From contig JAEYZD010000050.1 in the NCBI GenBank assembly GCA_023430725.1, positions 1 through 45,740 of the forward strand: a stretch of 45,740 bases of DNA, read 5' to 3'. Every line of letters begins with the position of its first letter. Within the stretch, counting starts at the first letter, position 1. A model generated the notes under the pieces. It saw nothing but the letters and a program-made list of their open reading frames with translations, did not search any database and was not told the DNA's origin. Source of the stretch: Bacteroidota bacterium (lineage in GTDB: Bacteria; Bacteroidota; Bacteroidia; Bacteroidales; VadinHA17). A program made the translations under genes and the position numbers. This document shows, one piece after another, positions 1 through 7,153 of the stretch.

Positions 1-831
1 GAGCATACCGTCTATGGCTCCAGGGGACTGCGTCAGATGAGTGATGCCGATTTGCTTGTGGCCCCGGCCGATGCCCTGAAGGCCAGGGATATACTTGTCC
101 GGGAGGGATTCAGGTCAATGCCGCTGAAATCGCCTCTATACAGGCATATAATCCTCGACCTCGGTAATCATCTGCCTGAGCTGCACCGGGGCGGGGTATC
201 AGTGGATCTCCATTACAGGCTGTTTGGCCCGGAGGGGGAGGCAATGGTTGCAAGGGCCATCGCCGAATCAGAGCCCGTTGCTGCCGGCAGGGAGCATTTT
301 CGCGTTTTGCCACCGGTGATTGCATTCCTGGCGCTGGTGGGACATATCTGGAAACATGAGGTCAAGGGAGAATTCCAGCTGAGGCTGTGGGTTGACATCT
401 ATCTGCTGCTTAACAAATACGGTAACAGGATCTTTGCCGGCGTGCTTCCCGCCGCCGCGAAGGAGGCAGGTCTCGAAGCGGAAACGCGGATTGTGCTCAC
501 TGTGATGGAGCAGGTGTGGGGCATGCAGATTCCGCCGGAGTTGAAGGAAGCCGGCACTGACCATACCTCCGGTTTCATGCATGACCTTATGCATCCGGGC
601 TCGGTTGTTCCTATCAGCCGACATGAGTTTTTCACCAGGAACCTGAAGAGCCTTAATAGTCCATGGAAGAGACTGATCTTCATTCTTGGGGACATTTTTC
701 CATCAATAGGATTCATGAAACGAAGGTACGGCTGCAGCACTGCTGCCCGTGCAGTGCTTTTTTACCCTCACAGACTGGGTAAGCTTGCCTGGATTTTAGG
801 CCTTTTCAGGGCAAAAAGCGAGGAATTTTGA
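1..831 (+). CDS. Nucleotidyltransferase family protein (PF14907-like), 5' end cut by window edge
   Basis: The frame is open to base 1, so the gene begins before the window; the first in-window ATG (37) sits inside the conserved block and is not the real start. Just after it comes R-Q-M-S-D-A-D-L-L-V, which matches the 'R.M.DxDLLV' metal-binding motif of the uncharacterised nucleotidyltransferase family (NTP_transf_5). The rest is a helical domain rich in His/Trp (LVGHIWKHE, LRLWVDIYLLL), also typical of that family. Members often lie beside PqqD-like and HPr-kinase-like genes, including in some lasso-peptide clusters, and such a pair occurs here at 6863-8472. Substrate unknown. Family assignment is from recalled motif similarity; function is inference. 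Confidence 0.75.
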   Translation, partial: EHTVYGSRGLRQMSDADLLVAPADALKARDILVREGFRSMPLKSPLYRHIILDLGNHLPELHRGGVSVDLHYRLFGPEGEAMVARAIAESEPVAAGREHFRVLPPVIAFLALVGHIWKHEVKGEFQLRLWVDIYLLLNKYGNRIFAGVLPAAAKEAGLEAETRIVLTVMEQVWGMQIPPELKEAGTDHTSGFMHDLMHPGSVVPISRHEFFTRNLKSLNSPWKRLIFILGDIFPSIGFMKRRYGCSTAARAVLFYPHRLGKLAWILGLFRAKSEEF

Positions 832-1021
832 TCAATATTTAAAATATTTGATAGATTTATTCAATTTTATTTGGAACCTAACCAAATAATTTCTTAAATT
901 TATATCAGTCAATTTTCTGTTTATTCGATGTCGCAACGGGGGCTTATTTAGGTAACGTTTTTTAATGCACCAGGTATGGAGGCTACGTGTCTGTCAGATT
1001 TAGGTTAATAACGTTTTACGG

Positions 1022-1073
1022 GCAAAAAGCGCTTCGCTTGCGCAGTCTCGCTGCATGATGCCTCGCTTTTTGC
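1022..1073. repeat. Long inverted repeat (GCAAAAAGCG / CGCTTTTTGC)
   Basis: Perfect 10-bp arms at 1022-1031 and 1064-1073 enclose 32 bases that are themselves rich in short GC/CGC motifs. It is the first of three adjacent hairpins in this gap. It could act as a bidirectional terminator for the upstream nucleotidyltransferase gene, but it is about 190 bp from that stop codon, so this is uncertain. Confidence 0.6.
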
Positions 1074-1077
1074 GCTT

Positions 1078-1100
1078 GTCACCGGACTCCACCCGGTGAC
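1078..1100. repeat. Perfect hairpin, 8-bp stem, 7-nt loop
   Basis: GTCACCGG at 1078-1085 pairs exactly with CCGGTGAC at 1093-1100 around the loop ACTCCAC. The next hairpin (1102-1130) has the same layout and also carries TCCAC in its 7-nt loop, while its stem is different. The two are therefore probably members of one palindromic repeat family. Confidence 0.75.
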
Positions 1101-1101
1101 G

Positions 1102-1130
1102 CTGCCCCGGGTTCCACTGACCCGGGGCAG
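1102..1130. repeat. Perfect hairpin, 11-bp stem, 7-nt loop
   Basis: CTGCCCCGGGT at 1102-1112 pairs exactly with ACCCGGGGCAG at 1120-1130 around the loop TCCACTG. It is very GC-rich with no T-tract on either side at once, so it is not a canonical Rho-independent terminator. It is separated by one base from the preceding hairpin, with which it shares the loop core TCCAC. Confidence 0.75.
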
Positions 1131-1147
1131 TTCTTTTCCGGCATGCA

Positions 1148-1283
1148 GGGGAACATTCCCACCTCGTGGAGGTGGAAGAGTTGTACATGTCTGCCGGGGA
1201 ACATTCCCACCTCGTGGAGCTGGAAGGGTTGTACATGTCTGCCGGGGAACATTTCCACCTCGTGGAGGTGGAAGAATTGTATA
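1148..1283. repeat. 48-bp tandem repeat, about 2.8 copies, each holding a hairpin
   Basis: Units at 1148-1195, 1196-1243 and 1244-1283 (partial) begin GGGGAACATT and differ at only a few bases. Each holds a hairpin CCACCTC-GTG-GAGGTGG (second copy GAGCTGG), at 1159-1175, 1207-1223 and 1255-1271. It is followed by AAGAATTGTA or a close variant. On the minus strand this reads TACAATTCTT + 7-bp stem + CAC loop, the same plan as the plus-strand repeats at 1343, 1422, 8482, 8535, 30188 and 30237. There are no unique spacers, so it is not a CRISPR array. Confidence 0.9.
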
Positions 1284-1342
1284 ACCGTGCCTGCACGTTC
1301 CCCCCGGGGGGGGGGCGGGAGGGGTGGTGGGGCCTCCCGATC

Positions 1343-1369
1343 TACAATTCCTGATGACCTACGGCCATC
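1343..1369 (+). repeat. TACAATTCYT hairpin repeat, copy F1
   Basis: Head TACAATTCCT (1343-1352) is followed by stem GATGACC, loop TAC and GGCCATC, with six of seven pairs formed. It is one of nine copies in the window with a fixed head and a variable stem. Confidence 0.7.
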
Positions 1370-1421
1370 CTCTCCGTGTGGCCGGCCGAACCCGCCTTGC
1401 AGAGGTGGGGCGGCCACGGGC

Positions 1422-1448
1422 TACAATTCCTTATGGCCTGCAGCCTTT
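1422..1448 (+). repeat. TACAATTCYT hairpin repeat, copy F2 (degenerate)
   Basis: The head TACAATTCCT is perfect (1422-1431), and TATGGCC-TGC-AGCCTTT follows where the hairpin should be. Only about four of seven positions pair, so this copy looks decayed. It lies 41 bp before the cysS -7 box. Confidence 0.5.
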
Positions 1449-1489
1449 GGATCTGTTGCAGATATCGCATCATAATATTCCAAAACCAT

Positions 1490-1497
1490 TACTTTTG
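1490..1497 (+). promoter_or_regulatory. -7 box of cysS promoter (TACTTTTG)
   Basis: Matches the Bacteroidota sigma-A -7 consensus TAnnTTTG, 17 bp before the cysS ATG. No TTG is seen at the usual -33 spacing. Confidence 0.55.
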
Positions 1498-1514
1498 CAC
1501 AAACAGCCTCAGAA

Positions 1515-2984
1515 ATGAAAAATGCACTCTATCTATACAATACCCTTTCGCGCAGGAAGGAGCTGTTTGAACCGCTGAACCCTCCGTTTGCAGGGATGTA
1601 TGTCTGCGGCCCCACGGTTTACAGTGAGTCGCATCTCGGCCATGCCCGCCCGGCGGTGACTTTTGACATACTCTACAGGTACCTTGTCCACCTTGGATAC
1701 AATGTTCGCTATGTCCGAAACATTACTGACGTGGGCCACCTGGAGAATGAGACCGATGAGACCGGTGAGGATAAGATCAGTCGCCGCGCACGGCAGGAGC
1801 ATCTCGAGCCGATGGAGATAGTTCAGAAATACATGAACAGTTACCATAAGGCGATGGATAAGCTGAACACAATTGCTCCATCCATCGAACCCCGTGCCAC
1901 CGGACATATAATCGAGCAACAGCAGCTGGCGGAGAAGCTTATAGAGAGCGGTTATGCCTATGAGGTAAACGGTTCGGTCTACTTCGACGTGGAGAAATAT
2001 GACAGCAAGCATAAGTACGGAACCCTTTCGGGAAGGATACTGGAGGATATGCGTGCCAACAGCCGCGCACTGGAGGGACAGGATGAGAAGCGGGGCCAGT
2101 TCGACTTCGCCCTGTGGAAAAAAGCGGCACCGGGACATATAATGAGATGGCCCTCGAAGTGGAGCGACGGTTTCCCGGGATGGCACCTCGAGTGCTCTGT
2201 GATGAGCACGAAATATTTAGGTGAGACATTTGACATCCATGGTGGAGGTATGGACCTGATCTTTCCTCACCATGAGTGCGAGATAGCTCAAAGCACTGCA
2301 GCACAGGGTCATGCGCCGGTGCGCTACTGGGTCCATAACAACATGGTCACAATCAACGGGCAGAAGATGGCACGCTCACTCGGCAACTTCATAACCCTTG
2401 AGGAGATGTTCAGCGGATCGCATAAGATGCTTGTGCGGGCATACTCGCCAATGACAATCCGCTTCTTCATGCTGCAGGCTCAGTACCGCAGCACGCTCGA
2501 CTTCAGCAACGAGGCGCTGCTGGCAGCCTCGCTGGGTTTGCAGAAGCTGATGAACGCGGAGAAGACGCTGGCAGGTCTCGCACCTTCGGGGACATCAACT
2601 GTTGATGTCAGCGGCATCGCCGGAAAATGCCACGAGGCCATGAGCGATGACCTGAACACACCCATCGCAATTGCCCACCTCTTCGACGCAGTCAGAATCA
2701 TCAACCTCGTCAACGACGGGAAAGAGAAGCTGACAGCAGATGATATCACCGCCCTGAGGGATCTCTTCAGTCTCTTCATTCACGATCTCTTCGGCCTCAG
2801 GGCTGAGGAGTCTGCAGGCACGGAAAGACTTGACGGGGTGCTGAAACTGTTGCTTGACATGAGGCAGGAGGCCAAGGCCAGGAAGGAGTGGGCTGTCTCT
2901 GACCGCATACGCGACAGGCTGAGCGAGCTGGGCATCACGGTCAAGGACAGGAAGGACGGGTACGACTGGGAGATAACCTCGTAG
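1515..2984 (+). CDS. cysS: Cysteinyl-tRNA synthetase
   Basis: This class I aminoacyl-tRNA synthetase charges tRNA-Cys with cysteine in the cytoplasm. At 489 aa it is close to the usual family length. The zinc/active-site Cys31 lies in MYVCGPTVY, the HIGH-type motif is HLGH at residues 40-43, and the KMSKS-type motif is KMARS at 284-288. Further zinc-site residues are in WHLECS and FPHHECE. The C-terminal DALR-type helical region (KARKEWAVSDRIRDRL) is complete. The ATG at 1515 agrees with conserved N-terminus and lies 17 bp after a -7 box. ispG follows after a 165-bp gap on the same strand. Confidence 0.97.
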   Translation: MKNALYLYNTLSRRKELFEPLNPPFAGMYVCGPTVYSESHLGHARPAVTFDILYRYLVHLGYNVRYVRNITDVGHLENETDETGEDKISRRARQEHLEPMEIVQKYMNSYHKAMDKLNTIAPSIEPRATGHIIEQQQLAEKLIESGYAYEVNGSVYFDVEKYDSKHKYGTLSGRILEDMRANSRALEGQDEKRGQFDFALWKKAAPGHIMRWPSKWSDGFPGWHLECSVMSTKYLGETFDIHGGGMDLIFPHHECEIAQSTAAQGHAPVRYWVHNNMVTINGQKMARSLGNFITLEEMFSGSHKMLVRAYSPMTIRFFMLQAQYRSTLDFSNEALLAASLGLQKLMNAEKTLAGLAPSGTSTVDVSGIAGKCHEAMSDDLNTPIAIAHLFDAVRIINLVNDGKEKLTADDITALRDLFSLFIHDLFGLRAEESAGTERLDGVLKLLLDMRQEAKARKEWAVSDRIRDRLSELGITVKDRKDGYDWEITS

Positions 2985-3136
2985 TGGCCTTTCCGGGAAG
3001 CCGGCTGTCAGGAAGTTATAGCCCGGAGGAGATGAATTAACAGGGGAGCCGACAGTATATTCACCATTGCCCGGAGCAGGAAGAATAACAAGCGAATCGA
3101 TAGCCCATCTGCTGTCATCTGTACAGAATTGTATAT

Positions 3137-3146
3137 GTAATATTAC
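3137..3146. promoter_or_regulatory. Perfect palindrome GTAATATTAC just before the ispG start
   Basis: A 10-bp perfect palindrome ends 3 bp before the ispG ATG. No TAnnTTTG box is present in the 50 bp upstream, unlike most other genes here. It may be an operator, an mRNA feature at the start site, or chance in an AT-rich spot. Confidence 0.3.
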
Positions 3147-3149
3147 CTT

Positions 3150-4685
3150 ATGAAGACGACCGGTTACAAATCTGATATAATCACCATCGGCAGCCTGACA
3201 CTGGGTGGCGATCTTCCCGTGCGTGTGCAGAGCATGACTAATACCGACACTCTTGACACGGCCGCCAGCGTCAGCCAGTGCATCCGGATCATCGAAGCCG
3301 GGGGAGAGCTGGTGAGGCTGACTGCCCAGGGGGTGCGGGAGGCGGAGAACCTTGGTGCCATCAAAGGCGGACTTCGGGCAGCCGGATTTGACACCCCCCT
3401 GTGTGCAGATATTCATTTCAATCCTGCTGCTGCCGAGGTGGCGGCACGCATTGTTGAAAAGGTACGCATAAACCCCGGCAACTACACCGACAAAAGGGCA
3501 TCGTTTATCAGGCAGGATCTGACTGACAGTGAGTGGATGGCTGAGCTTGAGCGGACCAGGGAGCGTCTGTTGCCGCTGATCAGGATATGCACTGAATACG
3601 GAACTGCCATAAGGATAGGTGTGAACCACGGCTCGCTCTCTGACCGGATAATGACCCGTTACGGCAATACCCCGGAGGGGATGGCGGTGTCGGCAATTGA
3701 GTTCCTGAAGATTTTCAACGGCGAGGGATTCCGCCGGATAGTTGTTTCAATGAAATCGTCCGACACGCTGACGATGGTCATGGCCAATCGCCTGCTTGTA
3801 CAGATGATGCTGGAGGTGGGGATGCATTTCCCGATCCATCTTGGCATAACCGAGGCCGGCGAGGGAGAGGATGGGAGAATAATCTCCGCTGCCGGAACGG
3901 GTACGCTGCTGGCTGAGGGGATTGGTGACACTATTCGTGTCTCACTCTCTGAGCCACCGGAGGCTGAGATCCCCGTGGCGAAGGCAATAATTATGGCTGT
4001 GGCCGATGAGAGCGGCCGGGTGAGGAATCCTGCTCCTCCTCTTGACCAGCGGCCGGCAGGAGAGAGATATTATCCACAGGTATTTAGTTGTGATCAGGGC
4101 CAATTCATTGATGAATCGGGAAACATTTACATGGGAGAATCGCTCACTGTCACTGCTGATGAATTGCAGGTAGTATCCGGAAAGCAGGCTTATGACAGGC
4201 TGCTTAATCCCGTCTTTAACTGTGATGATCCAGGTCAGCTTGCCATTGAGGCGGCGGCGTTGCTGGGACGGTTCTTTAATGCGAAACACCCGGCCGGACT
4301 CTGCATCAGCAACAAGGAGGCTGTTCAGGGGGAGGCGCTGAGGAAGCTTGCCTTCTCCATTCTGCAGGCCACCGAGGCGAGGATCACCCGCACACGTTAC
4401 ATCTCATGCCCAACCTGCGGACGTACGAAGTTCAACCTGCAGGAGGCGGTACGTAAAGTCAAGGAGGCCACTGCGCACCTCACCGGAATGAAGATAGCTG
4501 TCATGGGATGCGTTGTCAACGGTCCCGGCGAGATGGCTGGAGCCGATTACGGGTACGTTGGCGGCGGTGAAGGAAAGGTCCACATCTACCGCGGCACCGA
4601 GGCGGTGCTTAAGAATATTCCGGAGGCCGAAGCGCTGGATAAGCTGCTGGAGCTGATCAGGAACGATCAGTCCACCAGCTTGTAA
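3150..4685 (+). CDS. ispG: 4-hydroxy-3-methylbut-2-enyl-diphosphate synthase (IspG/GcpE)
   Basis: Catalyses the penultimate step of the MEP isoprenoid pathway, converting MEcPP to HMBPP with a [4Fe-4S] cluster. The N-terminal TIM-barrel starts with VRVQSMTNTDT and contains ADIHFNP and VRINPGN. Cluster ligands are Cys420 and Cys423 (SCPTCGRT), Cys454 (MGCVVNGPGE) and probably Glu461. At 511 aa it is longer than the two-domain E. coli-type enzyme (about 370) because of an inserted region near residues 290-400, as in the three-domain enzymes of Bacteroidota, Chlamydiae and plants; it is shorter than the roughly 600-aa Bacteroides forms I recall. Its 3' end overlaps that of rnr by 19 bp. Probably transcribed with cysS. 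Confidence 0.96.
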   Translation: MKTTGYKSDIITIGSLTLGGDLPVRVQSMTNTDTLDTAASVSQCIRIIEAGGELVRLTAQGVREAENLGAIKGGLRAAGFDTPLCADIHFNPAAAEVAARIVEKVRINPGNYTDKRASFIRQDLTDSEWMAELERTRERLLPLIRICTEYGTAIRIGVNHGSLSDRIMTRYGNTPEGMAVSAIEFLKIFNGEGFRRIVVSMKSSDTLTMVMANRLLVQMMLEVGMHFPIHLGITEAGEGEDGRIISAAGTGTLLAEGIGDTIRVSLSEPPEAEIPVAKAIIMAVADESGRVRNPAPPLDQRPAGERYYPQVFSCDQGQFIDESGNIYMGESLTVTADELQVVSGKQAYDRLLNPVFNCDDPGQLAIEAAALLGRFFNAKHPAGLCISNKEAVQGEALRKLAFSILQATEARITRTRYISCPTCGRTKFNLQEAVRKVKEATAHLTGMKIAVMGCVVNGPGEMAGADYGYVGGGEGKVHIYRGTEAVLKNIPEAEALDKLLELIRNDQSTSL

Positions 4686-6796
4686 TCGAGCTGTCTCTTC
4701 TGTAGATCAGCCTTGGCAACCTCTACCATTATCTTGTCGCCAAGCATATAAACCTTGCCCGACTGCCGGCCGCGGATGCTGTAGTTCTCCTCGTCGTACT
4801 CGAAGTAGTCGTTCTGCAGTTCCCTGATTGCAACCATTCCCTCGCACTGGTTCTCGATGATCTCCACGTAGATGCCCCACTCGGTCACCCCGGAGATGAC
4901 CCCCTCGAACACCTTCCCGATCTTGTCGCTCATGAACTCCACCTGCTTGTACTTGATCGAAGCCCTCTCGGCATCGGTGGCAAGGCGTTCTCTCTTCGAT
5001 GAGTGATCGCAGAGCTTCTCATACTTCTCCCTGTCACGCGGAGGCTGCCCTTCCAGGTATTTTGTCAGCAGCCTGTGCACCATCATGTCGGGGTACCGGC
5101 GGATGGGAGAGGTGAAGTGGGTATAGTGCCCGAAGGCAAGGCCGTAGTGGCCAATGTTGTCGGTTGAGTAGATCGCCTTGGCCATCGAGCGCAGGGCAAG
5201 GGTCTCCACTATATTCTGCTCCTTTTTGCCTGATACTTCGTCCATCAGCTTGTTCATGGCAGCAGGCAGCCCCTTGATGTTTGAGGTGTCAATCTCATAG
5301 CCGAACCGCTTGATGAAGTAGCTGAATGAGCTCAGCTTCTCGGCATTGGGCTTGTCATGGATTCGGTAGACAAAGGTCTTCCCCTTGAGTTTCTTGCCTA
5401 CATACTCCGCTACTCGCTTATTGGCCAGGAGCATGAACTCCTCGATAAGCTGGTTGGCTGTGCCGAACTCGCGGAAGAGAATTCCTAGCGGAACCCCCTT
5501 TTCGCTGAGGTTGAACTTCACCTCGAGCCTCTCGAAGGCGAAGGAACCGGTGGCGAAGCGCCTGCTGCGAAGCATCTGCGCCAGGTTGTGAAGTGCAAGA
5601 AGCTGCTCTTTCATGTCGCCGTCACCGGTGTCAATAACCATCTGGGCATCGGCGTAGGAGAAGCGCCGGTCTGATTTTATTATGGTGCGTCCAAACCATT
5701 CATTGACCACATTAGCCTTGGCATCGAGCTCAAAGACAGCTGAATAGGTCAGCTTGTCCTCCATTGGATTGAGGGAACAGATGTGGTTTGAGAGTCGCTC
5801 GGGGAGCATCGGTATTGTGCGGTCCACCAGGTATACTGAGGTAGCTCTCTCCTCGGCGGTTTTCTCTATTACTGATCCGGGTCTTACGTAATGGGTGACG
5901 TCTGCGATGTGCACGCCAACCTCCATATTGCCGTTTGGCAGTTTCGTCAGGGAGAGTGCATCGTCAAAGTCCTTTGCATCTTCCGGGTCAATCGTGAAGG
6001 TTGGTACATCGCGGAAATCGCGCCTTTCCGCAATATCTGCCGCGGTTATTGCGGCAGGAATTTTTTCCGCGGCGGCCTCCACCTCGGGCTCGAACCTGTT
6101 CGGGAGACCGAACTCAGCCAGGATGGCGTGCATCTCGGTGTCGTTCTCGCCGGGATTACCCAGTACTTCAATGATCTCACCCTGTGGGTTTCGCGAGCGC
6201 TGGTCCCAGTCCACAAGCCGTGCCACGGCCTTCTGTCCCTGCTTCGCACTGTTGAGCTTCGCCAGCGGTATAAAGAGGTCGAAGGGCATGTTCTTGTTGT
6301 CCGGTATGAGGAAGGCGAACTGTTTTGTCAGTTCTATCGTGCCGACGAAGGTGGCACGTGAACGGGTGATGATCTCAACCACCTCGCCTTCGGGGCGCTT
6401 GCCCTTGTGCCGGGCATAGAGTAGGACTTTTACCTTGTCGCCGTGAAGGGCGGTGTTCAGGTTTCGCGCTGCGATAAAGACATCATCTTCACTCTCTTCG
6501 CTGATTACGAAGGCGTAACCGAACTTGGTGAGGTCAATGGTGCCGGTGACATAGCCGCCGACGGCCTTGAGCACGTATTTGCCGTGGCCGCGTTCTTCGG
6601 CCATACCGTCCCTTTTCATCCTCAGGAGGGCCTCGGTGAGGGCCTGCTTCTCCTCTTTCTCAGTAAACCTGAGTTTGGCGGCTATCTGCTTGTAGTTTAA
6701 CGGTTGTCTCGGATTGTTAGCCATCGCCTTGACGATGAGCTCAATAAGTTTCTTCTGATCGATCCCGGCTTTTTCGGGTGGTTTTTTTCTTGACAT
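4667..6796 (-). CDS. rnr: Ribonuclease R
   Basis: A 3'-to-5' exoribonuclease of the RNB family (709 aa) that degrades structured RNA. Order of domains: N-terminal winged-helix region (about 12-80), two cold-shock RNA-binding domains (about 80-215), the RNB catalytic domain with TIDPEDAKDFDD at 268-279 and metal-binding aspartates, and a C-terminal S1 domain (about 625-705). The RNB core continues through VYLVDRTIPMLPERLSN and HYTHFTSPIRRYPD. The last codons overlap the convergent ispG by 19 bp, leaving no room for a terminator. Its -7 box (6818-6825) shares a palindrome with the promoter of the divergent PqqD-like gene. Confidence 0.96.
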   Translation of the reverse strand: MSRKKPPEKAGIDQKKLIELIVKAMANNPRQPLNYKQIAAKLRFTEKEEKQALTEALLRMKRDGMAEERGHGKYVLKAVGGYVTGTIDLTKFGYAFVISEESEDDVFIAARNLNTALHGDKVKVLLYARHKGKRPEGEVVEIITRSRATFVGTIELTKQFAFLIPDNKNMPFDLFIPLAKLNSAKQGQKAVARLVDWDQRSRNPQGEIIEVLGNPGENDTEMHAILAEFGLPNRFEPEVEAAAEKIPAAITAADIAERRDFRDVPTFTIDPEDAKDFDDALSLTKLPNGNMEVGVHIADVTHYVRPGSVIEKTAEERATSVYLVDRTIPMLPERLSNHICSLNPMEDKLTYSAVFELDAKANVVNEWFGRTIIKSDRRFSYADAQMVIDTGDGDMKEQLLALHNLAQMLRSRRFATGSFAFERLEVKFNLSEKGVPLGILFREFGTANQLIEEFMLLANKRVAEYVGKKLKGKTFVYRIHDKPNAEKLSSFSYFIKRFGYEIDTSNIKGLPAAMNKLMDEVSGKKEQNIVETLALRSMAKAIYSTDNIGHYGLAFGHYTHFTSPIRRYPDMMVHRLLTKYLEGQPPRDREKYEKLCDHSSKRERLATDAERASIKYKQVEFMSDKIGKVFEGVISGVTEWGIYVEIIENQCEGMVAIRELQNDYFEYDEENYSIRGRQSGKVYMLGDKIMVEVAKADLQKRQLDYKLVD

Positions 6797-6817
6797 TACT
6801 GTTGTGTTTTGCTATTC

Positions 6818-6846
6818 CAAAGATAGACTGAAATTGGCTATCTTTG
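6818..6846. promoter_or_regulatory. Divergent promoter: two TATCTTTG -7 boxes forming one inverted repeat
   Basis: CAAAGATAG at 6818-6826 and CTATCTTTG at 6838-6846 are perfect 9-bp inverted arms around an 11-bp centre. Read outward, each arm is a TATCTTTG -7 box: 21 bp from the rnr start on the minus strand and 16 bp from the PqqD-like start on the plus strand. The boxes are so close that two polymerases could hardly bind at once, so mutual exclusion or a regulator reading the palindrome is plausible. Confidence 0.65.
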
Positions 6847-6862
6847 AGTTGATTGTATAATT

Positions 6863-7153
6863 ATGATTTCATTATCTTCTATTCCGTCTCATTCACCGTC
6901 AGTGGTTTACCGCAGGATCAATGACGAGTATCTGCTGATACCGCTGACCGGTAATATTGCCGACATGGATTCACTGTACAGGCTTACCGAGACCGGTGCT
7001 TTTATATGGGAGTTGATTGACGGAGAGCGAGCCATCAGTGATATAACGTCAAAGATAGTGGAAGAGTTCGAGGTGGAGCCGGATGTTGCTGAAAAAGATG
7101 CCCTGGCGTTCTTCCGGGAGATTCAGGAATTTGTTCAGTTCAGGAGGCCGTGA
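6863..7153 (+). CDS. PqqD-like peptide-binding protein
   Basis: A 96-aa protein with the PqqD/RRE-like pattern: an N-terminal strand region (VVYRRINDEYLLIPL), then LTETGAFIWELIDGERAISDITSKI, the winged-helix signature 'N..g..iw..idG.rt..eI'. PqqD-type domains bind leader peptides in RiPP pathways and deliver them to modifying enzymes; many stand-alone Bacteroidota copies have no known partner. Its stop overlaps the next gene's start as GTGA, so the two are translationally coupled. The -7 box lies 16 bp upstream of the ATG. No precursor peptide is evident nearby. Confidence 0.8.
   Translation: MISLSSIPSHSPSVVYRRINDEYLLIPLTGNIADMDSLYRLTETGAFIWELIDGERAISDITSKIVEEFEVEPDVAEKDALAFFREIQEFVQFRRP

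Larger units (their letters stand above)
832..1514. other. 683-bp intergenic region packed with hairpins and repeats
   Basis: No credible gene. The first part (832-1015) is AT-rich and holds nothing I recognise. From 1022 it becomes GC-rich and consists almost wholly of inverted repeats: arms at 1022-1031/1064-1073, perfect hairpins at 1078-1100 and 1102-1130, a 48-bp tandem repeat at 1148-1283, a C6G10 homopolymer junction at 1300-1315, and two TACAATTCCT-type hairpin repeats at 1343-1369 and 1422-1448. The open frames here are by-products of these repeats. The cysS promoter lies at the right end. Confidence 0.8.

Noticed and set aside
1148..1283. Tandem repeats as a CRISPR array
   Set aside because: Units of 48 bp abut directly with no unique spacers, and no cas genes are present.
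1079..1417. Arg/Pro/Gly-rich frames in both strands of the 0.83-1.5 kb gap
   Set aside because: They are translations of the hairpin and 48-bp repeats, with no independent coding evidence.
3127..3134. GAATTGTA upstream of ispG as a tenth copy of the hairpin repeat
   Set aside because: The head-like sequence is present, but the adjacent 17 bases do not form the 7-3-7 hairpin.
2595..3629. 344-codon minus-strand frame spanning the cysS-ispG gap
   Set aside because: It lies antisense to two clear housekeeping genes and shows no recognisable motif; the gap alone does not justify it.
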